Assembly (NCBI RefSeq): GCF_002161765.1
Contig: NZ_NFIN01000002.1
Span: 1 to 64,000 of the forward strand
Direction of reading: 5' to 3'
Length of the DNA stretch: 64,000 bases
Origin: Bacteroides sp. An322
GTDB taxonomy: Bacteria > Bacteroidota > Bacteroidia > Bacteroidales > Bacteroidaceae
Under the pieces are notes generated by a model. It was not told where the DNA came from and did not search any database. It worked only from the letters and a program-made list of their open reading frames with translations. The translations under genes and the position numbers were made by a program. Shown here in pieces: positions 5,593-15,763 of this stretch (position 1 is the stretch's first letter; each line of letters starts with the position of its first letter).

Positions 5593-8139
5593 GTGGAAAA
5601 ACAAACGTACAGTTACGACGAAGCGTATGATGCCTCGTTGGATTATTTTAAAGGAGACGAGCTTGCTGCCCGCGTATGGGTGAACAAGTATGCGGTGAAA
5701 GATTCTTTCGGGCATATCTATGAAAAGTCTCCGGAGGACATGCACTGGCGCATTGCAAACGAAGTGGCTCGCATCGAAGCCAAGTATCCGAACGGATTGA
5801 GCGCACAGGAGTTGTTCGGCCTGTTCGACCATTTCAAGTACATCATTCCGCAGGGGAGTCCGATGACGGGCATCGGGAATGACTATCAGATTGCTTCTTT
5901 GTCGAATTGTTTCGTTATCGGGCTGGATGGGGAAGCCGATTCGTATGGTGCCATTATCCGTATCGACGAAGAGCAGGTGCAGCTGATGAAACGCCGGGGC
6001 GGGGTAGGGCACGACCTTTCCCACATCCGTCCGAAAGGTTCGCCGGTAAAGAACTCGGCGTTGACTTCTACGGGTTTGGTTCCGTTTATGGAGCGTTACT
6101 CCAACTCTACCCGTGAGGTGGCTCAAGACGGACGCCGCGGGGCGTTGATGATGACGGTGTCTATCAAACATCCCGACTCGGAAGCGTTCATCGACGCCAA
6201 GATGACCGAGGGGAAGGTGACCGGAGCCAATGTGTCGGTGAAGATAGACGATGAGTTTATGCGGGCAGCCGTAGAGAACCGTCCGTATATGCAGCAGTTC
6301 CCGATTGACTCGGCAGACCCGAAAGTGAAGAAGGAAATCGACGCTTCGGCTTTGTGGAAGAAGATTGTACACAACGCGTGGAAGTCGGCAGAGCCGGGCG
6401 TGCTGTTCTGGGATACGATTATCCACGAGTCGGTGCCCGATTGTTATGCCGATTTGGGTTTCCGCACCGTATCTACCAACCCGTGTGGCGAGATTCCTTT
6501 GTGTCCGTACGATTCGTGCCGCTTGCTTGCCATCAACCTGTATTCATACGTGGTCAATCCGTTTACGCCCGAAGCGTATTTCGACTTCGACTTGTTCAAG
6601 AAGCATGTCGGGCTTGCCCAGCGGATTATGGACGACATCATCGACCTCGAACTGGAGAAGATTGAAAAAATCATGGAGAAGATTGATTCCGACCCCGAAA
6701 GCGAGGAAGTGAAAGGGACGGAACGCCACTTGTGGGAAAAGATTTACCGCAAGTCGGGCATGGGACGCCGCACCGGTGTGGGCATCACCGCCGAGGGTGA
6801 CATGTTAGCTGCCATGGGATTGCGTTACGGGACAGAAGAAGCCACCGAGTTTGCTGAACAGGTACAGAAAACCATTGCGTTGGAAGCCTACCGTTCTTCG
6901 GTCAATATGGCGAAAGAACGCGGCGCATTCGAGATATATGATACGGAACGCGAAAAGAACAATCCGTTCGTGAGCCGCATCCGTGAAGCCGACCCGGAAC
7001 TTTACGAGGAGATGAAGAAATACGGACGCCGCAACATCGCGTGTCTGACTATTGCTCCTACGGGTACGACCAGCCTGATGACACAGACCACGTCGGGCAT
7101 CGAGCCGGTATTTATGCCGGTCTATAAACGCCGCCGCAAGGTGAACCCGAATGACGAGAATGTGCGTATCGACTTCGTGGACGAGACGGGCGACGCTTTC
7201 GAAGAATACTTGGTGTTCCACCATAAGTTCCTGACGTGGATGAAAATGAACGGTTACGACCCCGATAAGCATTATACGCAAGAAGAGATTGACGAATTAG
7301 TGGCGAAATCTCCTTATTATAAAGCAACTTCGAACGATGTAGACTGGCTGATGAAGGTGAAGATGCAAGGACGCATCCAGAAGTGGGTAGACCATTCGAT
7401 TAGCGTGACCATTAACCTGCCGAACAACGTGGATGAGGATTTGGTGAACCGCCTGTATGTAGAGGCATGGCGTTCGGGCTGCAAGGGATGTACGGTGTAC
7501 CGCGACGGTTCGCGTGCCGGCGTGCTGCTCTCCGCCAAGAAGAAAGACGATAAGAAAGAAGAAGAGGAATGCCATTGCAAGCCGCCTCAAGTAACCGAAG
7601 TACGTCCCCGCGTGTTGGAAGCCGACGTGGTGCGTTTCCAGAACAACAAAGACAAGTGGGTGGCATTTGTCGGTTTGCTTGATGGGTATCCGTATGAAAT
7701 CTTTACCGGTTTGCAGGATGACGATGAAGGCATCGTGCTTCCGAAGTCGGTCACTCGTGGGCGCATCATCAAGAACTATGACGAGAACGGTGTGAAGCGT
7801 TACGATTTCCAGTTTGAGAACAAACGTGGCTATAAGATGACGGTAGAAGGCTTGTCCGAGCGTTTCAATAAAGAATATTGGAATTATGCGAAGCTGATAT
7901 CGGGCGTGTTGCGTTACCGGATGCCGATTGAGCAGGTAATCAAGTTGGTCAATTCGCTCCAGCTGGATAGTGAGAATATCAATACGTGGAAGAATGGTGT
8001 GTCGCGCGCGTTGAAGAAATATGTATTGGACGGTACCGAAGCCAAAGGCGTGAAATGTCCGAATTGCGGCAATGAGACGTTGGTTTATCAGGAAGGTTGC
8101 CTGATATGCAAGACGTGCGGCTCTTCGCGTTGCGGATAA
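5593..8139 (+). CDS. nrdJ: Adenosylcobalamin-dependent (class II) ribonucleotide reductase
   Basis: Makes deoxyribonucleotides using adenosylcobalamin instead of a separate radical subunit, so it works with or without oxygen. The 848-aa protein has 'LSNCFVIG' (about residue 105), the NPCGE active-site motif at 296-300 and APTGT at 488-492 in the finger-loop region. A C-terminal zinc-ribbon/redox tail 'CPNCG ... CLICKTCG' ends at 'SSRCG'. I see no N-terminal ATP cone. The start is GTG at 5593, set by the promoter at 5512-5542. Implies dependence on B12 supply. folB follows after an AACGCAG inverted repeat. Confidence 0.95.
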   Translation: MEKQTYSYDEAYDASLDYFKGDELAARVWVNKYAVKDSFGHIYEKSPEDMHWRIANEVARIEAKYPNGLSAQELFGLFDHFKYIIPQGSPMTGIGNDYQIASLSNCFVIGLDGEADSYGAIIRIDEEQVQLMKRRGGVGHDLSHIRPKGSPVKNSALTSTGLVPFMERYSNSTREVAQDGRRGALMMTVSIKHPDSEAFIDAKMTEGKVTGANVSVKIDDEFMRAAVENRPYMQQFPIDSADPKVKKEIDASALWKKIVHNAWKSAEPGVLFWDTIIHESVPDCYADLGFRTVSTNPCGEIPLCPYDSCRLLAINLYSYVVNPFTPEAYFDFDLFKKHVGLAQRIMDDIIDLELEKIEKIMEKIDSDPESEEVKGTERHLWEKIYRKSGMGRRTGVGITAEGDMLAAMGLRYGTEEATEFAEQVQKTIALEAYRSSVNMAKERGAFEIYDTEREKNNPFVSRIREADPELYEEMKKYGRRNIACLTIAPTGTTSLMTQTTSGIEPVFMPVYKRRRKVNPNDENVRIDFVDETGDAFEEYLVFHHKFLTWMKMNGYDPDKHYTQEEIDELVAKSPYYKATSNDVDWLMKVKMQGRIQKWVDHSISVTINLPNNVDEDLVNRLYVEAWRSGCKGCTVYRDGSRAGVLLSAKKKDDKKEEEECHCKPPQVTEVRPRVLEADVVRFQNNKDKWVAFVGLLDGYPYEIFTGLQDDDEGIVLPKSVTRGRIIKNYDENGVKRYDFQFENKRGYKMTVEGLSERFNKEYWNYAKLISGVLRYRMPIEQVIKLVNSLQLDSENINTWKNGVSRALKKYVLDGTEAKGVKCPNCGNETLVYQEGCLICKTCGSSRCG

Positions 8140-8150
8140 GAGATAATAAA

Positions 8151-8232
8151 AACGCAGAGACGCAAAAGCGCAGAGGAATAATTTAATATGAATGTTTGCA
8201 TTTCACACAATTGGCTTTTGCGTCTCTTCGTT
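8151..8232. repeat. AACGCAG inverted repeat, copy b
   Basis: Arms AACGCAGAGACGCAAAAGC and GCTTTTGCGTCTCTTCGTT between nrdJ and folB. The loop includes a word, AATATGAATGTTTGCATTTC, that resembles one flanking the repeat at 711-786. Confidence 0.8.
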
Positions 8233-8255
8233 CGATAAATGAAAACACCCAGAAA

Positions 8256-8624
8256 ATGAAACCTACTCAGATGTATGTCCGCTTGGACGGATTAAGATTT
8301 TATGCCCGCCACGGCGTTTTGCCTCAAGAAACGAAGGTCGGCGCGGAATTTACCGTAGATTTGCGCCTTGCTGCTGATTTCTCTTGTGCCGCGGAGACGG
8401 ACGAATTGGAAGGCACGCTCAATTACGCGGAAGTGTTCGAGCGCGTAAAGGCAGAAATGGAGATTCCTTCCAAGCTATTGGAACATGTCGCTTACCGTAT
8501 CGCCCGAAGGCTCCTTCACGATTTTCCGGCTTTGACCGAAGTGCAAGTCGGTGTCTATAAGCAGAATCCGCCGATGGGCGCCGATGCCCGAAGAGTCGGG
8601 GTTGAGGCGGTGTATCGGCGGTAA
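8256..8624 (+). CDS. folB: Dihydroneopterin aldolase
   Basis: Cleaves 7,8-dihydroneopterin to 6-hydroxymethyl-dihydropterin in folate synthesis. The 122-aa tunnelling-fold protein carries the family signature 'LDGLRFYARHGVLPQE' near the N-terminus and the Lys-containing C-terminal 'VGVYKQNPPMGA'. The start at 8256 is preferred over an in-frame Met at 8196, because the sequence upstream of 8256 is the AACGCAG repeat and does not resemble folB. Ends 4 bp before the convergent DUF4861 gene. Confidence 0.92.
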   Translation: MKPTQMYVRLDGLRFYARHGVLPQETKVGAEFTVDLRLAADFSCAAETDELEGTLNYAEVFERVKAEMEIPSKLLEHVAYRIARRLLHDFPALTEVQVGVYKQNPPMGADARRVGVEAVYRR

Positions 8625-8628
8625 TCTC

Positions 8629-9867
8629 TTATTCTGCAATGCTGACTTCTAACGGATTGCGCACTTGTTGGCTGAATGATTTCAGGTAATCGGTCCAGTC
8701 TTTATCACTGGGGAAGCCGTATTTGCTCCAGCCCGACCCCCAATAATAAACAAAGGTGTCATTGGGTTGATACGTACAGACTCCCAATACGTGTCCTAAA
8801 GCGTCTCCTATGGGCTTATCGAAAAGCTGCACTTTGGTTTCGAGGTCTGAGTCGGGGAATACGGCTCCTACGTAAACAATGCCGTTATCCGCTTTGGCAT
8901 CGGTGGTAGGGTCTGCATACGCCGTGTAGCCTTCTTCTGCGCTATGGGAATAGCCTTCCGGGTTAGCCGCATGGATGACCAGTCCGCCCGTTACGGGAGT
9001 GGGTTGGGATAAGTTGGCGTAAGTTACGATTGTCTTGTTCAGTTGCGAGCCTTTATCCAACTGGATGATGCGGGTTTCGATGACATTCGAATCGTTTTTG
9101 ATGATTAACGGGTTAAAGGTAAGTTTCATGGTGAAACGCAAAGGGCCGTTATCCAGTATTTCATATTCTTTGTAGCAATACGGATAAACGATGCTGGAAT
9201 CCGGCATCAGGGCAGATGTTCCTCCTCCCAATGTAGGTCCTACGGCATAGCAATCCATACCGTTGCCGTGATCTACGTGATAGGAAATCTTGTTTATCAG
9301 TTCGTTTGCTTCTTTTTTCTTGCCTGCTTTCTGCAGAGCGTGGATTTGTGCCCAAGACGCAGAATCCAGTTCCAATGCATAGCGGTCTTCTACGACTAAG
9401 TTTTCGGTGCTTTTGGTGAAAACATCATACCCGTATGCTTTTTCTCCGGTCTTTTGCAGAGCAGGACCATAAGCGCGGTAAGCCGCCCGGTCGTTTTCCC
9501 AAGCGATGTCGTCCAGTCTTTCCGGATATTGGCGTCCAAATACGGTTGTAGTCACTTGCGAAGGTGTTCCTTGCTGTATCGTATAATTGCAGGATGCATT
9601 TGCGCTTACCGAAGCCGGGAAAATAAGTTGGTCATCGTAAGTCAATTGATAGGGGATTTCTTGTGCCTGTTCATTGTAAATGACAAGCTGGGCTGTATCG
9701 GGCAGATGGAGCCGCTGGTAGATTTGGGTAATAGGTATTTCTACCATTTCACCTGCACGGTTAAAGTCAAGAAGGTTGGTTACGGTTATTGTTACCGATT
9801 CGGGATTTCCGCATCCGCATAAGCAAATGGCGGCGCATGTTGTTGCGGCAAAGATTGTTTTTTTCAT
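8629..9867 (-). CDS. DUF4861-family lipoprotein
   Basis: 412 aa with an N-terminal hydrophobic segment ending in a lipobox-like 'LCGCGN', so probably exported and lipidated. The body resembles DUF4861 proteins: 'ENDRAAYRAYGPALQ', 'YHVDHGNGMDCYAVG', 'LGGGTSALMPD' and 'YYWGSGWSKYGFPSDKDWTDYL'. These often accompany pectin and uronate-degrading enzymes in Bacteroidetes; their biochemical role is not established. It stands on the opposite strand from the heparinase-like lyase gene (10090), with its own promoter at 9912-9942. I take it as the left border gene of the PUL. Confidence 0.75.
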   Translation of the reverse strand: MKKTIFAATTCAAICLCGCGNPESVTITVTNLLDFNRAGEMVEIPITQIYQRLHLPDTAQLVIYNEQAQEIPYQLTYDDQLIFPASVSANASCNYTIQQGTPSQVTTTVFGRQYPERLDDIAWENDRAAYRAYGPALQKTGEKAYGYDVFTKSTENLVVEDRYALELDSASWAQIHALQKAGKKKEANELINKISYHVDHGNGMDCYAVGPTLGGGTSALMPDSSIVYPYCYKEYEILDNGPLRFTMKLTFNPLIIKNDSNVIETRIIQLDKGSQLNKTIVTYANLSQPTPVTGGLVIHAANPEGYSHSAEEGYTAYADPTTDAKADNGIVYVGAVFPDSDLETKVQLFDKPIGDALGHVLGVCTYQPNDTFVYYWGSGWSKYGFPSDKDWTDYLKSFSQQVRNPLEVSIAE

Positions 9868-9911
9868 ACGTTTTGTTTTTATTTCGGGTTAGATAAATTC
9901 TTATGATAAGG

Positions 9912-9942
9912 CAAAGATAGTCTTTTGGAAGGATTGTGCAAC
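9912..9942 (-). promoter_or_regulatory. Promoter of the DUF4861 gene
   Basis: Minus strand: -33 GTTG at 9939-9942, 19-bp spacer, TATCTTTG at 9912-9919. Confidence 0.6.
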
Positions 9943-10089
9943 CGATTTGACCCGAAAAAATAGTTGTTCTGAATCGTTTTCTTCAATGTGCATTTATTTC
10001 TTGCTTCGCAGGATAAAAAAACATCTTTCTATTGAGTAAATGCCGTCTCTTATCCGTATCTTAGTGTAAAAATAAAAACGAATGTTGTT

Positions 10090-12828
10090 ATGAAAATGAG
10101 ATTTTGGTATATGATTCTTTTGTGGACGGGCATTTGCTTATCCGCAATGGGACAGACAGAAGGCTTGCCGCAAGGGCATCCCCGATACTTGACGAATGCC
10201 GATGGCAAGCAAGAGACATTAAGATTGATAAAGGAAGAAGCGTGGGCACAAGATGTGTTCGATAAATTGAAACAACGTACCGACCGCTATGCCGACCGGG
10301 GCGAAGACTGGCTGTCCTCGCGCTTGCAGATGTATTGGAACACCCGTGCTACGGAGGTATATATAAAAGGAGAGGTGTACGACCACGCGGGAGGTGAAGC
10401 CGCTCCGGCTCCTACGGTGGTGTTTACCGGCGCACGGAGCCATGCCACTAATTACCGCCGCCCGAAGTTAGAGGAATTGCAGCCCTATCAGGAAGACCCG
10501 AAGGGGATGTATCTGGCAAATTCGGCTTTGGAAGGCAATCCCTACGAATGGGTGAGCATCGGTAAGACAGGGCGGATGATAGAGAGCATCAACCGGGAGA
10601 TAATGGGCTATGCACGCGATGCCGCTTTCTTGTGGTGGCTGACCGGCGAGGAGAAATACGCCCGCATGGCGGCATCGGTGTTCGATACGTATATGACGGG
10701 GATTTATTACCGGAACGTGCCGGTGGACTTGAACAACGGGCACCAGCAGACATTGGTCGGCATGACTTCGTTCGAGGTCATTCACGAAGACATCTTGAAT
10801 GAATTAGTCCCCTTGTATGATTTCCTTTATGATTACGTGAAGCAATCCCGTCCCGAAAAGATGCCGGTTTATGCCGCGGCATTCAAGAAATGGATAGAGA
10901 ACATTATCGCCAACGGTGTGCCTCATAATAATTGGAACTTGATTCAGGCACGTTTCATCATGAACGTAGCAATGATATTGGAAGACGATGCCGCTTATCC
11001 CGACCGGAAGGGGAGGGAGTATTACATCGACTATGTGGTGAACCAATCTTCCCTCCGCCAGTGGTCATTGAAGCAATTGGCGGATTACGGCTTCGATTCC
11101 GATACGGGGATTTGGGCGGAATGTCCGGGATATAGCATGAACGTAGTGGGCGATTATGTATCGTTCGCCAATCTGTTCGACCGTAATTTGAAGATGGATT
11201 TGACCAAGCAGATACCGGTTATCCCGAAAGCCGTGGAAGCCTTGCCTCAATACCTGTTCCCCAACCGGATGCTTTGCGGATGGGGCGACACGCATCCCGG
11301 AGCGTTGCGCACTGATGTGTTCCGATATCTGATTTATAATGCACAATTGTATGGCAAGAAAGCCGAGGAGGAGAAATTCACGGCAATGCTCCGCTTGTTT
11401 GACCCGTTGGCAGGGCAAATGCGGGAAGGCACGCAGAAGATGCCCGTAGCCGTTACTTCCTTTTTTGCCGACAAGCCTTTAGAGTTAGACAAGTCTGTGA
11501 AAGCAGGGAAGATAGATGATTATGTGACTCCTACGTTTTATGCGCCCAATGTCAGCTGGCTGGTGCAACGCAACGGGATGCATCCGGAACATAGCCTGAT
11601 GGCATCGGTGAACGGGAGTGAGGGCAATCATGCCCACGCCAACGGCATCAGCCTGGAATTGTATGGCAAAGGCTATGTATTGGGTCCCGATGCCGGAATC
11701 GGGAAGACGCTTTATCAAGGATTGGATTACTTGGAGTATTATAGCCAGTTCCCTTCACACAACACGGTATGCGTGGACGGCATCTCGTCGTATCCCGTGA
11801 TGAAGAGCAACCATGCTTTCCGCTTGCTGAACCTTTATCCCGCTTCAGGGGCAAAGGTGGATTACCAGCCGGTGAGTTATAGCAATGTCTATTTCCGCGA
11901 GCCCGAGACCTATGCCGACCAAACTCGTTTGGTAAGTATCGTCAATACCGGTGATTCTACGGGCTATTACATCGATGTGTTCCGTAGCCGGAAGATAGAA
12001 GGAGGCGACAAGATGCACGATTATTTCTATCACAATTTGGGTCAGACGATGGCATTGGACGTTTCGGACGGAAGTAAGCTCGATTTGCAACCTACGCAGG
12101 AACTGGCGTTTGCCGGAGCGCATTTGTATGCCTACTCCTATATCTATAACCAGCGCGGTGCGGAAACCGCCAAGGACATCAAGGCGGATTTCACGATCCA
12201 AATGCCTGATAGCGACCATATCACGATGTCGATGTGGATGAAGGGAGAGCCGGACCGTAAGGTGTTTTCTGCCCTTAGTCCGATGACCGAAGGCTTGAGC
12301 CGCATCAAGCAGATGCCTTACGTGATAGCCGACCAGCCTACGCTGACTTTCATAGCCCGTCAGAGCGGAGAGGCATGGAACCGTCCGTTCGTGTCGGTTT
12401 TCGAGCCTCATACGGCAAAAAGTGCTCCTTCCCGCATCAGGTCCGTATCCTTCCCGCAGGTTTCCGCCGATAAGGAAGGAAGCCATGCAGGCATCCGAGT
12501 GGAACAAACGGATGGGGCTATCGACCTTATCCTTTCGTCCGACCAATCGGACGCGCAATGTTCAGCGGAAGGTTTATCTGCCAAAGCCACGTATGCGCTA
12601 AGCCGGGAGAAAGCGGGCGAGGTAATAATGGCATTCATGGGTGGAGGCACTTTGCTGGAAACGGGAAACATCCGCATTCAGTCGGAAGAACCCGCCGATG
12701 TTTTGTTGGTTAAGGATGCGGACGGCTGGCATTACACCGCTTCTTGTCCGTGTGTGGTATCGGTAGACGGGAATGTTTCCCATTTGAGTATTGCACAAAT
12801 AAAAACGCCTCTAATGTTTTCAAGGTAA
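10090..12828 (+). CDS. Heparinase II/III-fold polysaccharide lyase
   Basis: 912-aa exported protein (signal peptide about residues 1-21, ending 'LSAMG'). The first half is an alpha/alpha-toroid with 'GHQQTLVGMTSFEVIHEDI' and 'NGVPHNNWNLIQARF'. The second half is a heparinase II/III-like beta-sandwich starting near residue 490, with the conserved 'EGNHAHANGISLELYGKGY' (about 506-524) and 'YYSQFPSHNTVCVDG'. Such enzymes cleave uronic-acid-containing chains by beta-elimination. The His-rich 'NHAHAN' and the Tyr/Asn positions fit catalysis, but the substrate cannot be read from sequence. The GH88 gene downstream in the locus would act on the unsaturated product. A weak promoter-like TATCTTAG lies at 10057-10064. 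Confidence 0.82.
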   Translation: MKMRFWYMILLWTGICLSAMGQTEGLPQGHPRYLTNADGKQETLRLIKEEAWAQDVFDKLKQRTDRYADRGEDWLSSRLQMYWNTRATEVYIKGEVYDHAGGEAAPAPTVVFTGARSHATNYRRPKLEELQPYQEDPKGMYLANSALEGNPYEWVSIGKTGRMIESINREIMGYARDAAFLWWLTGEEKYARMAASVFDTYMTGIYYRNVPVDLNNGHQQTLVGMTSFEVIHEDILNELVPLYDFLYDYVKQSRPEKMPVYAAAFKKWIENIIANGVPHNNWNLIQARFIMNVAMILEDDAAYPDRKGREYYIDYVVNQSSLRQWSLKQLADYGFDSDTGIWAECPGYSMNVVGDYVSFANLFDRNLKMDLTKQIPVIPKAVEALPQYLFPNRMLCGWGDTHPGALRTDVFRYLIYNAQLYGKKAEEEKFTAMLRLFDPLAGQMREGTQKMPVAVTSFFADKPLELDKSVKAGKIDDYVTPTFYAPNVSWLVQRNGMHPEHSLMASVNGSEGNHAHANGISLELYGKGYVLGPDAGIGKTLYQGLDYLEYYSQFPSHNTVCVDGISSYPVMKSNHAFRLLNLYPASGAKVDYQPVSYSNVYFREPETYADQTRLVSIVNTGDSTGYYIDVFRSRKIEGGDKMHDYFYHNLGQTMALDVSDGSKLDLQPTQELAFAGAHLYAYSYIYNQRGAETAKDIKADFTIQMPDSDHITMSMWMKGEPDRKVFSALSPMTEGLSRIKQMPYVIADQPTLTFIARQSGEAWNRPFVSVFEPHTAKSAPSRIRSVSFPQVSADKEGSHAGIRVEQTDGAIDLILSSDQSDAQCSAEGLSAKATYALSREKAGEVIMAFMGGGTLLETGNIRIQSEEPADVLLVKDADGWHYTASCPCVVSVDGNVSHLSIAQIKTPLMFSR

Positions 12829-12848
12829 AAAAGATATTACTATTTTTG
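12817..12848 (+). promoter_or_regulatory. Promoter of the propeller-AraC regulator gene
   Basis: TTTT at 12817-12820 and TATTTTTG at 12841-12848, 20 bp apart; the -33 region overlaps the last codons of the lyase gene. Confidence 0.5.
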
Positions 12849-12885
12849 TTCGCCTTAAATTTTTCGGTGTATCTGAATAAGACAA

Positions 12886-15732
12886 ATGAGAGAACAAATA
12901 AAGACAATAATCGTAATGGTGGGCATCCTGTTGCTGGCGGTCTTGCAAGCGGCGGGTATGCCTTCTTTGCATAATTTCCGTAGCTTGTCGGTTTCCGACG
13001 GGTTGTCCGATTTGGTGGTGAACGCTTGCTACAAAGACCGGCAAGGCTTTGTGTGGTTCGGGACGAATGTTTCGCTCGAACGGTTCGACGGTGTCCGGCT
13101 GAAGCATTACCTGATAAAGGGAAAGAGTGAAAACCTGAAGCGGGTGTATGCCATTGCCGAAACGCAAGGAAACGAACTATGGGTTGGTGCCGATGTAGGC
13201 TTGTTGCGCTTGGATAAGGCTTCCGACCAGTTAGTGGCAATAGACCCGACTCAGATAGATACGCCGGTATATTGCTTGCTCTCGGACGGGAAAGAGACGT
13301 TGTACATCGGTACACGGAAAGGCCTGTTCATCTATCAGGCGGGTAAGTTGGAGCATCTTTTGCCCGATAAGAATGTGTTTTCGCAATGGAATGAAGTGCG
13401 GGGATTAAATCAAGACGCCAATGGACGCTTGTGGATGACTACTTCCAAGGGTGTGGTTAGAGTGGAGCTTGCAAATAAAAAGGTGGAAACCTATCCTTAC
13501 CGCAGTCCGCTTTATTCGGTGACGAGTGTGGGCGATACTTTGTATGCGGGAACGATGAACGAAGGCATTGTGGCGTTCGATATGCGGACGGCTGAGTTCC
13601 GTAACTATGTAGATGTGGGTTGTTCGGTCATTTCTTCGCTTTCCACCGACGGTAAAGACCTGCTCTATGTGGGCACCGATGGCAACGGTGTGCATATCGT
13701 TTCGGTAAGTCAAGGCAAAGTGATAAAGTCTTTCCGTCACGAGACCGGAAACGGGTCGAGCATCCGTTCCAATTCGGTTTATTCGTTGCTGGTAGACCGT
13801 GACGGGCTGATGTGGATTGGTTTTTATCAGTTGGGGGTAGACTATACCTTATACAAAAGCGGGTTATTTACTACTTATAAATACCCTCCGGTATTTGATA
13901 CGCAAGATATGCCCGTCCGTACCATTGCTTTCCACGGTGAGGAGAAGTTGATTGGCTCGCGTGACGGATTGTATTTTATCAATCAAGGCAAGAAGATATT
14001 CCAAAGTTTTCACCGCCTTCGTGCCAATATGATTATTTCTAGTTGTTATTTCGAGGGGAAATATTACATCGGGACCTATGGGGGAGGTATGTATGCCTTC
14101 AATCCGGAAACGCTGGAGTTGAGTGATTTTGACCCGAATACCCGCAATCCGTTTCTTTCAGGACATATCTTTTGCATTCGTGCCGATGCAGAGGGAAACT
14201 TGTGGATAGGCACGTCGGCAGGGCTTTTCCGGTACCGTGGCGGGAAACAGGAGGCTCATTACACCAGTGCCAACTCGAAACTGCCCGAAGGCAACATCTA
14301 CGAAATCTTCTTCGACTCTTCCCGCAAAGGCTGGATATGTACGGAAAAAGGTCTTTGCATTTGGGACGCTTCTTCCGAAAGCATTAAGTCGGACGTCTTC
14401 CCCGAAGGGTTTATTCATAAAGAAAAAGTAAGGGTGGTGTACGAAGATTCCCGGCATAATTTGTATTTTTTGCCCGAAAAGGGAACGTTGTTCGTATCCG
14501 ACCTTTCCATGAGCCGGTTTAACCGCTATAGCCATGCGTTGCTTCAGGACAAGGCGTTGATGTCTATCATAGAAGATAACGAAGGGTGGTTGTGGCTCAC
14601 TACGAACAACGGTATTTACCGGTATGACAAAAAGGATGTCGTGATGCCTTATAACCTGACGGACGGTATTCTCAGCCCTATCTTCATCAATTGTTTCCCT
14701 GTAAAAGATGAGCAAGGGGTGCTTTGGTTCGGTAATTCAAAAGGCTTGGTTTACTTGGATATCCGTCAAATCAAGGCGTTGCAGAAGCCGCCTTACAAGT
14801 TGGCGATATCAGATGTATGGGTAAATGGGAAACCGGTCGCTTCGGAAGTATGGAATACGGGACGACCGGATGAAGTGCGTTTGGATGAGGCGCAAACGAG
14901 TTTAACCATCCAATTTTCGGCATTGAATTATACCGACCCTTCCAATATGTTTTATGAATACAAATTAGAAGGGGCGGAAGACGACTGGAATCCGTTGATT
15001 GGCAAGTCGTTTGTTTCTTTCTACAATTTGCCTTCGGGTGATTATACGTTCCGGGTGCGGAGCATCGGTTTGCCCGATACCGAAACCGTGCTTGCGCTTC
15101 AGATTGGTTCGCCGATAGGAGCGTGGCTCTATACGGTAGTGTGTTTGGGCATATTGATAGTGGGAGGCGGAACCAGTTTTCATCTATGGCGGAAAAGGAA
15201 ATTGCGTTCTTTGCCTATAGCCGTCCAGCCGGTGCTGGAACATGTCGTGCCGGATGCGGATAATCGGGAAGTGCTTCAAAGTATCATGGACGGTTCGTTG
15301 GGGGCTGAGATGCCTTTATTAGCCGACGAGGAGGAAGAAACGAAAGAGGAAAAAGAAAAGTATAAAGCCTCTAAGGTCAGTACGGAAGAGTGCCGCCGGA
15401 TACAAAAAATGTTGGAAGACGCCATGCGGAAAGCAAAACCTTACCGCAATCCCGACTTGAAGATAGCCGACTTGGCAACGTTGACGGGAGTGACTTCGCA
15501 TGCGCTTTCTTATTTCTTTAACCAATACTTGAAAAAGAGCTATTACGATTACATCAACGAATACCGGGTGGAAGAGTTCAAACGGCTGGTCGTTGATGAA
15601 CAATATGCCAAATATACCTTAGAGGCATTGGCGGAAGTGTGCGGCTTCAGTTCGCGTGCCTCTTTCTTCCGTTCCTTTAAGAAGGTGGCGGGCATTACTC
15701 CAAATGAATACATCAAGCAGCTCAGCCGATAA
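12886..15732 (+). CDS. Membrane-tethered propeller-AraC regulator (HTCS-like, no kinase)
   Basis: 948 aa. Order: N-terminal signal/TM (about 7-24); a periplasmic two-bladed sensor of Reg_prop repeats ('GFVWFGTN', 'NELWVGAD', 'GNLWIGTS', 'GWLWLTTNNGIY') to about 640; a Y_Y_Y domain ('MFYEYKLEG', 'YTFRVRS') to about 735; one membrane helix at about 744-766; an acidic linker (814-825); and an AraC-type double HTH (about 850-948) ending 'GITPNEYIKQLSR'. Classical hybrid two-component systems of Bacteroides are about 1300-1400 aa with HisKA, HATPase and receiver domains between the membrane helix and AraC. None of these is present here. Likely senses an oligosaccharide and regulates this PUL directly from the membrane (inference). 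Confidence 0.88.
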   Translation: MREQIKTIIVMVGILLLAVLQAAGMPSLHNFRSLSVSDGLSDLVVNACYKDRQGFVWFGTNVSLERFDGVRLKHYLIKGKSENLKRVYAIAETQGNELWVGADVGLLRLDKASDQLVAIDPTQIDTPVYCLLSDGKETLYIGTRKGLFIYQAGKLEHLLPDKNVFSQWNEVRGLNQDANGRLWMTTSKGVVRVELANKKVETYPYRSPLYSVTSVGDTLYAGTMNEGIVAFDMRTAEFRNYVDVGCSVISSLSTDGKDLLYVGTDGNGVHIVSVSQGKVIKSFRHETGNGSSIRSNSVYSLLVDRDGLMWIGFYQLGVDYTLYKSGLFTTYKYPPVFDTQDMPVRTIAFHGEEKLIGSRDGLYFINQGKKIFQSFHRLRANMIISSCYFEGKYYIGTYGGGMYAFNPETLELSDFDPNTRNPFLSGHIFCIRADAEGNLWIGTSAGLFRYRGGKQEAHYTSANSKLPEGNIYEIFFDSSRKGWICTEKGLCIWDASSESIKSDVFPEGFIHKEKVRVVYEDSRHNLYFLPEKGTLFVSDLSMSRFNRYSHALLQDKALMSIIEDNEGWLWLTTNNGIYRYDKKDVVMPYNLTDGILSPIFINCFPVKDEQGVLWFGNSKGLVYLDIRQIKALQKPPYKLAISDVWVNGKPVASEVWNTGRPDEVRLDEAQTSLTIQFSALNYTDPSNMFYEYKLEGAEDDWNPLIGKSFVSFYNLPSGDYTFRVRSIGLPDTETVLALQIGSPIGAWLYTVVCLGILIVGGGTSFHLWRKRKLRSLPIAVQPVLEHVVPDADNREVLQSIMDGSLGAEMPLLADEEEETKEEKEKYKASKVSTEECRRIQKMLEDAMRKAKPYRNPDLKIADLATLTGVTSHALSYFFNQYLKKSYYDYINEYRVEEFKRLVVDEQYAKYTLEALAEVCGFSSRASFFRSFKKVAGITPNEYIKQLSR

Positions 15733-15763
15733 GCATTTTTTCCGAAGATAACTGCATGTAAAA

